NCBI GenBank assembly: GCA_015654635.1
Contig: JAATGP010000019.1
Span: 35,232-99,231 of the forward strand
Direction of reading: 5' to 3'
Length of the DNA stretch: 64,000 nt
Source: Alphaproteobacteria bacterium
GTDB taxonomy: Bacteria; Pseudomonadota; Alphaproteobacteria; Micropepsales; Micropepsaceae
In this document: positions 56,287 to 64,000 of the stretch, piece after piece
Position numbering within the stretch: the first letter of the stretch is position 1
Layout of the letters: each line of letters opens with the position of its first letter
Notes under the pieces: generated by a model
Told to the model about the DNA's origin: nothing
Databases searched by the model: none
The model's input: only the letters and a program-made list of their open reading frames with translations
Program-made: the position numbers and the translations under genes

Positions 56287-58170
56287 ATGAGTGGCTATGA
56301 TGTCATTGTGATTGGTGGCGGGCATGCGGGCTGTGAGGCTGCAGCGGCCTCCGCACGCACCGGCGCCAAGACCTTGCTGATCACCCACCGTAAAGCCACG
56401 CTGGGCGAGATGTCCTGCAACCCGGCCATTGGCGGGGTGGGCAAAGGCCATCTGGTGCGTGAGATCGATGCTGCGGACGGCCTCATGGGCAGGGTGGCGG
56501 ACGAGGCCGGAATTCAGTTTCGCGTTCTCAACCGCCGCAAGGGTCCCGCCGTACGGGGACCCCGCGCCCAGGCCGACCGCAAGCTTTACCGCTTCGCGAT
56601 GCAAGCCGCGCTGGCTGCCACGCCCAACCTCGACATTCGCGAAGGTGGCGCCGAGGACCTCATTATCCGCAACGGTCAGGTGGTGGGGGTGTTGACCGCC
56701 GATGGCGAGCGGCCAGGCGCTGGCGCGGTGGTGCTGACCACCGGCACCTTTCTTAAAGGCTTGATCCATTGTGGCGAGCAAACCTTTCCCGCGGGCCGCG
56801 CCGTAGCGGGCAAGACCGGTTTCGCAGGTGCGGCGGCTGAACCCCCCTCTATCGGGCTTTCCGACACACTGCATCGTCTGGGCTTTGCCATGGGCCGGTT
56901 GAAAACCGGCACACCGGCGCGTCTTAACGGTAAGACCATCGAGTGGCAGAGTTTGGAAGAGCAGCACGGCGATGCTCCGCCAGAGCCATTCTCGTTTTTA
57001 AGCCAGACCATCACGCGCCCGCAGATTGCCTGCCATATCACCCGCACCACGGAGGCCACCCACACCATCATCCGCGCCAATCTGGACCGCGCGCCGATGT
57101 ATTCCGGCCAGATCGAGGGCAGGGGGCCACGTTATTGCCCCTCCATCGAGGATAAGGTGGTGCGGTTCGCCCAGCGCGACAGCCACCAGATCTTTCTCGA
57201 ACCTGAAGGGCTGGATGATGATACCGTTTATCCCAACGGGATCTCGACCTCGCTGCCTTTCGATGTGCAGCGCGCCTTCCTGAAGACCATTCCGGGGCTG
57301 GAAAAGGCCGAAGTGCTGCGGCCCGGCTATGCCATCGAATATGATTACGTCGATCCGCGCGAATTGCTGCCCACTTTAGAAACCAAGAAGGTGGCCGGTC
57401 TCTATTTTGCGGGCCAGATCAACGGTACCACCGGTTATGAGGAGGCCGCTGCCCAAGGGCTGATGGCGGGCCTCAATGCGGCGCGTACGGTATCCGGGGC
57501 GTCTCCGGTTATTTTGGACCGGGCCTCGGCCTATATCGGTGTCTTAATTGACGATTTGGTGACCAAGGGCATCACCGAGCCTTATCGGATGTTCACCTCG
57601 CGCGCCGAATACCGTCTCAGCTTGCGGGCGGACAATGCCGATCAGCGTTTGACCCCGCATTTCTCCGCTGCTGGCTGTGTTGGTGAAGAGCGCCGCACGG
57701 CCTTTGCCGCAAAGCTGGCGTTGCTGGGCGAAGCCCGCCAAACCATGGCAGAACTGTCGCTCACCCCCAATCAGGCCCAAAAGCACGGCATCTCGGTCCG
57801 CCTCGACGGCACACGGCGCAACGCTATGGAGCTTCTCAGCCTGCCGGAGGTCGATTTTATCACCTTGATGGCGGTCTGGCCGGAATTGGCCCGTTTTGAA
57901 GGCCGTATCGCCGAACAGTTGGAGACTGACGCCCAATACGCTGGTTATTTGGGGCGTCAGGAGGCCGATATTTTGGCTTTCCGGCGGGATGAAGCCTTGG
58001 CTCTGCCGCCAGAGCTTGATTATGCGGCAGTGAATGGCCTCTCCACCGAAGTCCGGCAGAAGCTTTCCACCATCCGCCCTGCTACTATCGGGCAAGCGGC
58101 CCGCATCGATGGCGTAACCCCCGCCGCTCTCACCTTGGTATTGGCCCATGTCAAATCCCGCGCTGCCTGA
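56287..58170 (+). CDS. mnmG: tRNA uridine-5-carboxymethylaminomethyl enzyme MnmG
   Basis: FAD protein, partner of MnmE (GidA). The 627 residues have [20 protein letters not shown], the signature [40 protein letters not shown], and [20 protein letters not shown]. Normal length. It overlaps rsmG by 23 bases. The mnmE-mnmG-rsmG-parA-parB order is the standard origin-proximal cluster. Confidence 0.96.
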   Translation: MSGYDVIVIGGGHAGCEAAAASARTGAKTLLITHRKATLGEMSCNPAIGGVGKGHLVREIDAADGLMGRVADEAGIQFRVLNRRKGPAVRGPRAQADRKLYRFAMQAALAATPNLDIREGGAEDLIIRNGQVVGVLTADGERPGAGAVVLTTGTFLKGLIHCGEQTFPAGRAVAGKTGFAGAAAEPPSIGLSDTLHRLGFAMGRLKTGTPARLNGKTIEWQSLEEQHGDAPPEPFSFLSQTITRPQIACHITRTTEATHTIIRANLDRAPMYSGQIEGRGPRYCPSIEDKVVRFAQRDSHQIFLEPEGLDDDTVYPNGISTSLPFDVQRAFLKTIPGLEKAEVLRPGYAIEYDYVDPRELLPTLETKKVAGLYFAGQINGTTGYEEAAAQGLMAGLNAARTVSGASPVILDRASAYIGVLIDDLVTKGITEPYRMFTSRAEYRLSLRADNADQRLTPHFSAAGCVGEERRTAFAAKLALLGEARQTMAELSLTPNQAQKHGISVRLDGTRRNAMELLSLPEVDFITLMAVWPELARFEGRIAEQLETDAQYAGYLGRQEADILAFRRDEALALPPELDYAAVNGLSTEVRQKLSTIRPATIGQAARIDGVTPAALTLVLAHVKSRAA

Positions 58171-58825
58171 TCTGCCTCAAGCAGTACCGTTCGGCCCAGA
58201 GGAATTCGCTGCCGCCACCGGTGTTTCACGTGAAACACGGGGTCTGCTCGAAACCTATGCGGCGATGCTGAGGGATTGGAACAGCCGCCACAATCTGGTG
58301 TCGGAGAATACGCTGCCGGATGTCTGGCACCGCCATATGCTGGATTCCGCCCAATTGGAGCCCTTGATTCCGGCGAAAGCGCAAACTCTGGCAGATCTCG
58401 GCAGCGGCGCAGGATTTCCTGGGCTGGTATTGGCAATCTTGCGGCGCGACCGGCTCAGGGTGACGCTGTTTGAGGCCACCAAGAAGAAAGCCGACTTTCT
58501 CTCGGCTGTGACCCAGGCACTGTCCTTGCCCGTTACTGTCTGTACCGACCGCATCGAAGCTGCGCCAGCCGAGATTTTTCATGTCCTCACGGCTCGCGCC
58601 TTTGCGCCTTTGGATCCGCTTTTGGCCCAGGCCCACAAATTCGTGGGGCCCAGGACGATTTGCCTCTTTTTGAAGGGACAAAAGCTGGGCCTTGAGTTGA
58701 CTGAGGCCGCTAGGCACTGGAAAATGAATATCCAGAAGCATCCCAGCAAAACTCATCCGCTAGGAGTGATTTTGGAGATCCGGGATCTTCAACATGCCTT
58801 ACAACGACACTCCCACCGGCGCTGA
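58148..58825 (+). CDS. rsmG: 16S rRNA (guanine527-N7)-methyltransferase
   Basis: SAM-dependent methyltransferase (GidB). The 225 residues include [19 protein letters not shown] (motif I), [17 protein letters not shown] and the C-terminal [19 protein letters not shown]. Residues GVSRET near position 27 are encoded by a perfect parS site. Overlaps mnmG by 23 bases and parA by 32. Confidence 0.95.
   Translation: MSNPALPDLPQAVPFGPEEFAAATGVSRETRGLLETYAAMLRDWNSRHNLVSENTLPDVWHRHMLDSAQLEPLIPAKAQTLADLGSGAGFPGLVLAILRRDRLRVTLFEATKKKADFLSAVTQALSLPVTVCTDRIEAAPAEIFHVLTARAFAPLDPLLAQAHKFVGPRTICLFLKGQKLGLELTEAARHWKMNIQKHPSKTHPLGVILEIRDLQHALQRHSHRR
58222..58237. other. parS: parS centromere site 2, inside rsmG
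   Basis: Second perfect TGTTTCACGTGAAACA, 2.0 kb from the first, within the rsmG coding sequence where it supplies the VSRET residues common in alphaproteobacterial RsmG. Confidence 0.95.
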
Positions 58826-59621
58826 ACGGCGCCTCCGCGTGCTGGTGATCGCCAATCAGAAGGGCGGGGTGGGCAAAACCACGACCGCCATCAATCTCGG
58901 CACCGCCCTGGCGGCGGTTGGCGCGCCGACACTGCTCATCGACATTGATCCGCAAGGCAATGCCTCGACGGGATTGGGCGTTACCCGGGCCGAGCGCCAA
59001 GTCTCCGTTTATGATGTGCTGATGGGGCAGGCGACGCTGAAAGAGGCAATTCAGCCCACCCGCATCCCAAAATTGTCGATTCTGCCTGCCACGGTCGACC
59101 TTTCCGGCGCCGAAATAGAGTTGATCGGGGCGGAACGGCGCAATTACCGGCTGAAGGACGCCATCGATGACTACGCAGCGGAAGGTTCTTCGCCTTTCGC
59201 CTATGCCCTGATCGATTGCCCGCCCTCGCTGACGCTGCTTACCGTCAATGCCATGGCTGCTGCTGATGCGGTGGTGGTGCCGCTGCAGTGCGAGTTCTTT
59301 GCATTGGAAGGCCTTACCCAGTTGCTCAACACCATCACTTTGGTGCGCGAGGGGCTCAATCCGACCCTGGAAGTCCAGGGTGTGGTGCTCACCATGTATG
59401 ACAAGCGCAACAAGCTCTCGGATCAGGTGGCGTCCGATGTGCGGGCACATTTGGGCGATAAGGTCTACAACACGGTCATTCCCCGCAATGTGCGCATTTC
59501 TGAAGCGCCCAGCCATGGTCTGCCGGCGCTGGTCTATGATCTGAAATGCCCCGGCAGTCAGGCCTATATCAAATTGGCCGGCGAGTTGATCCAGCGCGAA
59601 CGTGCCAGAGTCGCGGCCTAA
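58794..59621 (+). CDS. parA: Chromosome-partitioning ATPase ParA
   Basis: Deviant-Walker ATPase that positions the origin region by a ParB-stimulated gradient. The 275 residues show ANQKGGVGKTTTAINLGTAL (P-loop 23-30), IDIDPQGNASTGLG and CPPSLTLLTVNAMAAAD. An N-terminal stretch of about 13 residues precedes the core, as in chromosomal ParAs. Its start lies inside rsmG. Confidence 0.96.
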   Translation: MPYNDTPTGAERRLRVLVIANQKGGVGKTTTAINLGTALAAVGAPTLLIDIDPQGNASTGLGVTRAERQVSVYDVLMGQATLKEAIQPTRIPKLSILPATVDLSGAEIELIGAERRNYRLKDAIDDYAAEGSSPFAYALIDCPPSLTLLTVNAMAAADAVVVPLQCEFFALEGLTQLLNTITLVREGLNPTLEVQGVVLTMYDKRNKLSDQVASDVRAHLGDKVYNTVIPRNVRISEAPSHGLPALVYDLKCPGSQAYIKLAGELIQRERARVAA

Positions 59622-59648
59622 CCTGCATGACTACGGAGAATAAATAAA

Positions 59649-60503
59649 GTGGCTGAAGAATTGCGCCCGCGAGGGCTGGGCCGGGGCTTATCGGCATTGA
59701 TCGGCGAAGAGCCGACACGTTCGGGTCCTCGGGCCCCGCGGGTGGTGCCGACCGCTTTTTTGCGCCCCAACAAGTTTCAGCCGCGCAAGACCTTTGTCGA
59801 AGAGGATTTGAGCGATCTCATCGCCTCGGTGAAGGACAAAGGCATTTTGCAGCCGATTTTGGTGCGCCCGGTGGCGGGTGACGCCAATGCCTACGAGATC
59901 GTGGCGGGCGAGCGGCGCTGGCGCGCGGCCCAGGCGGCCAAGCTCCACGAAGTGCCGGTGATCGTCAAAGAGCTGAATGACGGCCAAGCCCTTGAATACG
60001 CTATCATCGAAAACGTCCAGCGCTCCGACCTCAATGCCATCGAAGAAGCCGGTGCCTATCAAGAATTGAGCGAACGCTTTTCCTATACCCAAGACCAGCT
60101 TGCTGCCGCTGTCGGCAAAAGCCGTCCGCATGTCGCCAATACCCTGCGCCTATTGAAGTTGCCGGAAGCTGTCCGCATCCTGGTGCGCGATGGCAAGCTG
60201 ACGGCCGGTCACGCCCGCACCCTGATTGGCGATCCCGACGCCGAGGCCAAAGCGCTGCAAATCGTCGAAGGGGGGCTCAATGTCCGCCAAGCCGAACAGC
60301 GTTCGGCCAAGAAACCGAAATCCGCCCACAGACCGGCTGTGGATGACCCCAACATCAAAGAGCTGGAACAAAGCCTTTCCAGTATCTTGGGGCTCAAAGT
60401 TCAGATTCTGGATGAACCGGAAAAAGGCGGTGAAGTCAGGATCTTTTACAAAACCCTGGAGCAATTGGACGATCTTATCTTGCGCTTGAAGGGTCGTTTG
60501 TAA
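59649..60503 (+). CDS. parB: Chromosome-partitioning protein ParB
   Basis: CTP-dependent sliding clamp loading at parS. The 284 residues include a ParA-contact N-terminus RPRGLGRGLSALIGEE, the CTP-binding motifs GERRWRAAQAAKL and ENVQRSDLNAIEEAGAY, the HTH (YTQDQLAAAVGKSRPHVANT), and a C-terminal dimerisation domain. Start GTG 59649. It follows parA by 27 bases. Confidence 0.96.
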   Translation: MAEELRPRGLGRGLSALIGEEPTRSGPRAPRVVPTAFLRPNKFQPRKTFVEEDLSDLIASVKDKGILQPILVRPVAGDANAYEIVAGERRWRAAQAAKLHEVPVIVKELNDGQALEYAIIENVQRSDLNAIEEAGAYQELSERFSYTQDQLAAAVGKSRPHVANTLRLLKLPEAVRILVRDGKLTAGHARTLIGDPDAEAKALQIVEGGLNVRQAEQRSAKKPKSAHRPAVDDPNIKELEQSLSSILGLKVQILDEPEKGGEVRIFYKTLEQLDDLILRLKGRL

Positions 60504-60508
60504 ACAAT

Positions 60509-60517
60509 TTATCCACA
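60509..60517 (+). promoter_or_regulatory. Consensus DnaA box after parB
   Basis: TTATCCACA, the exact DnaA-box consensus, in the 47-base convergent gap between parB and hisA. A weaker inverted TGTGGGTAT follows at 60531. A single strong box may simply titrate DnaA. Confidence 0.5.
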
Positions 60518-60550
60518 AGCCGGTGGGGGCTGTGGGTATACCAGCTTTGG

Positions 60551-61294
60551 TTACGGCCGGTTCGCCCGAACAGCGTTCACCAATGTTAGCGCCACTGCCG
60601 GATCAATCCGGCCGTCGTAAAGTGCCCTTCCGATGACAACGCCCTCAATATTGGGCTCGTTTGCGGCGAGCAGATTTTCGACATCCTGAATGCCGCCAAC
60701 GCCGCCCGAGGCGATCACGGGAATGGAGAGGACCCGCGCCAGTTCTACCGTTGCGGAAACATTGACGCCTTTGAGCAGCCCATCGCGATCCACATCGGTG
60801 AACAGCACTGCCGCTACCCCAGCATCCTCGAAACGCCTACCGAGTTCGACCGGTGACACTTCAGAAGTCTCGGCCCAGCCCTGGGTGGCAATCTTGCCGC
60901 CCTTGGCATCGGCGCCCACGACGATCTTGCCCGGGAAGGCGCGGGCGGCCTCTTTGACCAGGCTGGGGTTGGTCAGCGCCACGGTGCCAAGGATCACCCG
61001 CGTGATTCCGGCCTCCAGCCAAGCCGCAATGGCCTTCATGTCGCGAATGCCGCCGCCGAGCTCAATGGGCAAATCGATGGCGGCGCGAATGGCTTTCACC
61101 GCCGCCGCGTTGACCGACTGGCCTTCAAAAGCACCGTTGAGATCGACACAATGCAGCCAGGTGAAACCGGCGCGGGCAAAGTCTGCTGCCTGGGCCGCCG
61201 GGTCATCGTGAAAGACGGTCGCCGACGCCATCTCGCCGCGCTGCAGCCGCACGCAGTGGCCATCTTTCAGATCGATTGCCGGGAAAAGGATCAC
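60551..61294 (-). CDS. hisA: ProFAR isomerase HisA
   Basis: TIM-barrel isomerase of histidine biosynthesis. The 247 residues start LFPAIDLKDGHCVRLQRGEM with the general acid/base Asp and contain ELGGGIRDMKAIAAWLEAGI, VLFTDVDRDGLLKGVN with the second Asp, and VIASGGVGGIQDVENL. Overlaps hisH by four bases. Confidence 0.95.
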   Translation of the reverse strand: MILFPAIDLKDGHCVRLQRGEMASATVFHDDPAAQAADFARAGFTWLHCVDLNGAFEGQSVNAAAVKAIRAAIDLPIELGGGIRDMKAIAAWLEAGITRVILGTVALTNPSLVKEAARAFPGKIVVGADAKGGKIATQGWAETSEVSPVELGRRFEDAGVAAVLFTDVDRDGLLKGVNVSATVELARVLSIPVIASGGVGGIQDVENLLAANEPNIEGVVIGRALYDGRIDPAVALTLVNAVRANRP

Positions 61295-61938
61295 GGCGCC
61301 CAGACCAGGAAATTGCCGAGCAGGGTGAGGCCCGTGGCTTGGCTCTTCTCGGGATGAAATTGGGTGCCAACGATATTGTCCCGGCCGATGGCTGCGGCGA
61401 CGGCGCCGCCATATTCCGTGGTCGCCAAAAGATGGCTGCGGTCGGTGGGCTTGAAAACAAAGGAATGGACGAAATAGGCGTGGGCGCCGGTTTCGATACC
61501 GGCAAAAACCGGGTGCGCGCTGGCAATGATGCGCAGATCATTCCAGCCCATATGGGGAATTTTGAGATCGGGATCGGAGGGGCTCATGCGCACCACCTCG
61601 CCGCCAATCCAGCTCAGCCCCTTGTGGTCGCCGAATTCCCGCCCGACGCTGGCCATCAGCTGCATGCCGACACAGATGCCCAAGAACGGCACCCGCCGCA
61701 CCAGCACCGCTTCGCGCAAAGCCTCGACCATGCCGGTCAGCCGGGTCAGCCCGCCCATGCAATCGGCAAAGGCGCCGACGCCGGGAAGCACGATGTGGTC
61801 CGCTTTGGCGGCCACAGCCGGATCGGGCGTGACCACGATTTCGCGCGCCAAGCCGCGTTCCTGCGCTGCCCGCGCCAAAGCCTTTTCCGCCGAGCGCAGA
61901 TTTCCAGAACCATAATCGATCAGAGCGACAACAGACAT
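61291..61938 (-). CDS. hisH: Imidazole glycerol phosphate synthase glutaminase HisH
   Basis: Class I glutamine amidotransferase that feeds ammonia to HisF. The 215 residues have DYGSGNLRSAEKAL, the nucleophile in PFLGICVGMQLMASVG and the His-Glu pair in GTQFHPEKSQATGL. hisF, its partner, is not on this side of the window; hisA follows directly. Confidence 0.95.
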   Translation of the reverse strand: MSVVALIDYGSGNLRSAEKALARAAQERGLAREIVVTPDPAVAAKADHIVLPGVGAFADCMGGLTRLTGMVEALREAVLVRRVPFLGICVGMQLMASVGREFGDHKGLSWIGGEVVRMSPSDPDLKIPHMGWNDLRIIASAHPVFAGIETGAHAYFVHSFVFKPTDRSHLLATTEYGGAVAAAIGRDNIVGTQFHPEKSQATGLTLLGNFLVWAP

Positions 61939-62046
61939 AAGCGCTCCTTAGCGCAAAGCCGCGCAAGGGCCAAGTCGCCGCTTGGGGCTGTTGCAGCTCC
62001 AAAGACTGGTACCTTATTCTGCGACAAGCTTGCGAGGGGGTATGGC

Positions 62047-62953
62047 ATGCGTATTGGCGTTGCGGTGTCTGTTGCTATCCTGTCCGGATTGGCCACAGCC
62101 GAGCCTTTGGTGCTGCCCTTCGATTTTTCCCGGTCGGCTATCGAGCTTCAAGTCATGGTTGGCGCCACGCCGCTAACCATGATCCTCGATACCGGGGTCG
62201 ATCCCTCGGTGATCGATCTGAAGACTGCCGCGAGCCTGCACATGGCGGTCGATCAGGGTGCGGGTGGCGAAGCTTCGGGCGAAGGTGATGCGCCATCGGC
62301 TGAGGCTTATCCGGCGATGCAAGAAGGGCTATCCCTTGGCGGCCACGTTTTCCCGCCGTTCCCAACCCTGGCCACCGATATGGAGGGGCTGTCGGCGCAA
62401 TACGCGCAAACACCTCGACGGTGTTATCGGTTACAGCTTTCTCACCGGCAAAATCATCCTGATCGATTACCCCAAACAGCAACTCGTACTCATCGAACAG
62501 CCGATGGCGGCCTGGGCGACGGTCCGCAGCTGCCATTTACGCCATAGCGTGCCCTTGCGGTCTTTTGGCGACGATAGCATTCCGCTGCTGCCCGATTTTC
62601 GTTTCGGCGACGCCAGCGCGCCGATCAGTCTTGATACCGGCTCCAATGGCGGCATTGCCCTTTATCAAGCCGCGCTCAGTCTGCCGGGCGTCAAAGAGGC
62701 GCTGGTGGAAAAGGGCGAAACCGCCTACGCCGGTGCGCGCGGCAAATCCACCGCCAAGACCTACAGCTTAAACATTCCCGTCGGCTTTGGCCCCTTCACG
62801 CTGCCTGCGGGCCAAACCGTAACGCTGCGCAAGGCCCAGGGCGCGGACAATCGCGTCGCCAATATCGGCAACAAATTGTTTGCCGCGCTGAAGCTGAAAA
62901 TGCTGCTCGATTACAAAAACCGCGTGATGACCTTCTACGGCGATTGCCGCTAA
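62047..62953 (+). pseudogene. Two-domain aspartyl protease gene with a frameshift
   Basis: Retropepsin/pepsin-like protein of about 300 residues split over two frames. The first frame starts at ATG 62047 (GAGGGG eight bases upstream) with a signal peptide ending ATA-EP and the active-site DTG at residues 48-50 (MILDTGVDPSVIDL). Near 62400-62413 similarity moves one base forward into the frame reading HLDGVIGYSFLTGKI and a second DTG (APISLDTGSNGGIAL), ending 62953. One extra or missing base would restore a two-DTG exported protease. It could be a true pseudogene or a sequencing error. Confidence 0.7.
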
Positions 62954-63379
62954 TCAACCGGCAGGATTCCATTTGCCGTGGCCATCGGGGTGCCAAACCT
63001 GTCCCTGCTCGTCGAGCCATTCGCCGAGGGGCTCGTCTTTGGGCTCAGAACCCATGCGCAAGATATTACCATCGAGGTCTTCGACCTGCATTTCGCAAGC
63101 CCAACCATAATTGGTGGGTGGATGGCGTAGCCGCGCGCCAGCCGCTTGGTACTCGGCGAACAGGGTGTCGACATCTTCGACGCTGATCCAAACCCAGGCA
63201 CGCCCAGCCCCTTGGTCGCCTTGACTAAGGAACAATTGGCACTTGCCGCGACAAACATTGGCGAAAATGTCAGAGCGCCACTTCGAGGTGAAACCAAGTT
63301 TCTGGGTATAATACGCAATGCTGTCCGCCAGCTTTTTGACGCGCAAAATTGGCGTAACACCTTCGAACTCGTTGGCCAT
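62954..63379 (-). CDS. VOC-family (glyoxalase/bleomycin-resistance fold) protein
   Basis: A 141-residue vicinal-oxygen-chelate protein: FEGVTPILRVKKLADSIAYY, KLGFTSKWRSDIFANV, VWISVEDVDTLFAEYQAAGA and CEMQVEDLDGNILRMG. The pattern is that of bleomycin-binding-like single-domain dimers. No substrate can be deduced. The stop abuts that of the convergent protease gene. Confidence 0.86.
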   Translation of the reverse strand: MANEFEGVTPILRVKKLADSIAYYTQKLGFTSKWRSDIFANVCRGKCQLFLSQGDQGAGRAWVWISVEDVDTLFAEYQAAGARLRHPPTNYGWACEMQVEDLDGNILRMGSEPKDEPLGEWLDEQGQVWHPDGHGKWNPAG

Positions 63380-63469
63380 GGCGATACTCTCCGCGAAGAT
63401 AACGCCACCACTCTAGCATATTTTTGCGTTTGCAGATTGCTCCCGGCCCGACAATTGCGGCCTGCCAAT

Positions 63470-64000
63470 TCAATCCTGATCCATTTTCAACGCCGCGATA
63501 AACGCCTCTTGCGGGATGTCGACTTTGCCGAATTGCCGCATCTTCTTCTTGCCCTCTTTTTGCTTGTCGAGGAGCTTTTTCTTGCGGCTGATGTCGCCGC
63601 CATAGCATTTGGCGGTAACGTCCTTACGCATCGCCGAGATGGTTTCGCGGGCGATAACCTTGCCGCCGATGGCCGCCTGAATCGGAATCTTAAACAGGTG
63701 GCGCGGGATCAGGTCTTTGAGCTTTTCGCACATGCCCCGGCCGCGCGATTCGGCGCGTCCGCGATTGACGATCATGGAAAGCGCATCGACCGGCTCGTCA
63801 TTGACCAGGATGCTCATCTTGACGAGATCACCCTCGTGATAGCCTTCCAGGTGATAATCGAAGCTGGCATAGCCGCGCGAAATCGATTTCAGCCGGTCGT
63901 AGAAATCGAATACCACTTCGTTCAGCGGCAGGCGATAGACCTGCATGGCGCGGGAACCCGCATAGGTCAGCTCGATCTGCTCGCCGCGGCGGTCCTGGCA
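63470..64000 (-). CDS. lepA: Elongation factor 4 (LepA), C-terminal part
   Basis: Back-translocating ribosomal GTPase; only the last 176 codons are in the window. The segment reads [40 protein letters not shown], and the LepA-specific C-terminal domain: [60 protein letters not shown] and [10 protein letters not shown]. The reading frame continues past the window end. Confidence 0.95.
   Translation of the reverse strand, partial: CQDRRGEQIELTYAGSRAMQVYRLPLNEVVFDFYDRLKSISRGYASFDYHLEGYHEGDLVKMSILVNDEPVDALSMIVNRGRAESRGRGMCEKLKDLIPRHLFKIPIQAAIGGKVIARETISAMRKDVTAKCYGGDISRKKKLLDKQKEGKKKMRQFGKVDIPQEAFIAALKMDQD

Noticed and set aside
61276..62046. An upstream extension of the protease reading frame through hisH and hisA
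   Set aside because: A good ribosome-binding site and a signal peptide mark the start at 62047; the upstream part is antisense to HisH.

Overview
The window is a dense, GC-rich stretch of an alphaproteobacterial chromosome. It is almost entirely housekeeping genes, with no insertion sequence, prophage, CRISPR array, tRNA or rRNA visible. The class assignment rests on gene orders I know from alphaproteobacteria: fur/mur-plsC-miaB-phoH-ybeY-corC-lnt-XRE; timA-mltA-smr divergent from secB; dnaQ-coaE-aroE-maf-ppsR facing hemE; hemE-hemH-hemJ-rho; and mnmE-mnmG-rsmG-parA-parB. The Caulobacter-like arrangement around hemE and the adrenodoxin-type ferredoxin agree. I cannot name the genus.

Region by region. 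1-9438 is one long minus-strand run for tRNA and ribosome maturation (miaB, ybeY, tsaB, rimI), envelope lipoprotein acylation (lnt), stress and metal control (phoH, Fur/Mur) and Fe-S delivery (an Nfu protein), with a tiny SdhAF4-like gene at its head. 9513-17695 mixes htpX-rsmB, a large coiled-coil membrane protein resembling the polarity factor TipN, an NnrU-like protein, a lone Hpt protein, chorismate mutase, a ferredoxin reductase/ferredoxin pair, and a small DUF2975-XRE cassette preceded by a perfect 18-bp palindrome. 17797-26819 holds comM, pstCAB, a hybrid histidine kinase with a decayed extra receiver, an AmpG-type permease and an OlsB-like acyltransferase. 26979-37361 carries gshB, yraN, rsmI, an LpoA-like lipoprotein, hemW, rdgB, rph, hrcA, grpE, dapB, an Ada-like protein and nth. 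Two copies of a REP-like palindromic repeat lie here and run into the ends of gshB and hemW.

37312-50209 leads through adoK, smr, mltA, timA, secB, dnaQ, coaE, aroE, maf and ppsR to a 255-bp gap before hemE, then hemE-hemH-hemJ-rho. In Caulobacter and relatives the replication origin lies in exactly this hemE gap, so 45625-45879 is my candidate oriC. 54890-60503 is the chromosome-partitioning neighbourhood: mnmE-mnmG-rsmG-parA-parB with two perfect parS sites (56215-56230 and 58222-58237, the second inside rsmG) about 10-13 kb from the candidate origin. Between them sit a VapBC-type toxin-antitoxin pair, a quinone oxidoreductase, a dienelactone hydrolase and a DUF255 thioredoxin-fold protein. 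The right end has hisA-hisH, a frameshifted two-domain aspartyl protease, a VOC protein and the 3' part of lepA.

The exciting part is architectural rather than a new gene system: the window appears to span origin plus centromere. Smaller points are the palindromic repeats recruited into coding sequence, a five-codon leader coupled to hrcA, a possible leaderless antitoxin, and a probable broken protease gene. I did not find a convincing previously undescribed multi-gene system. Positions and motifs were read by eye; no database search or skew calculation was run.
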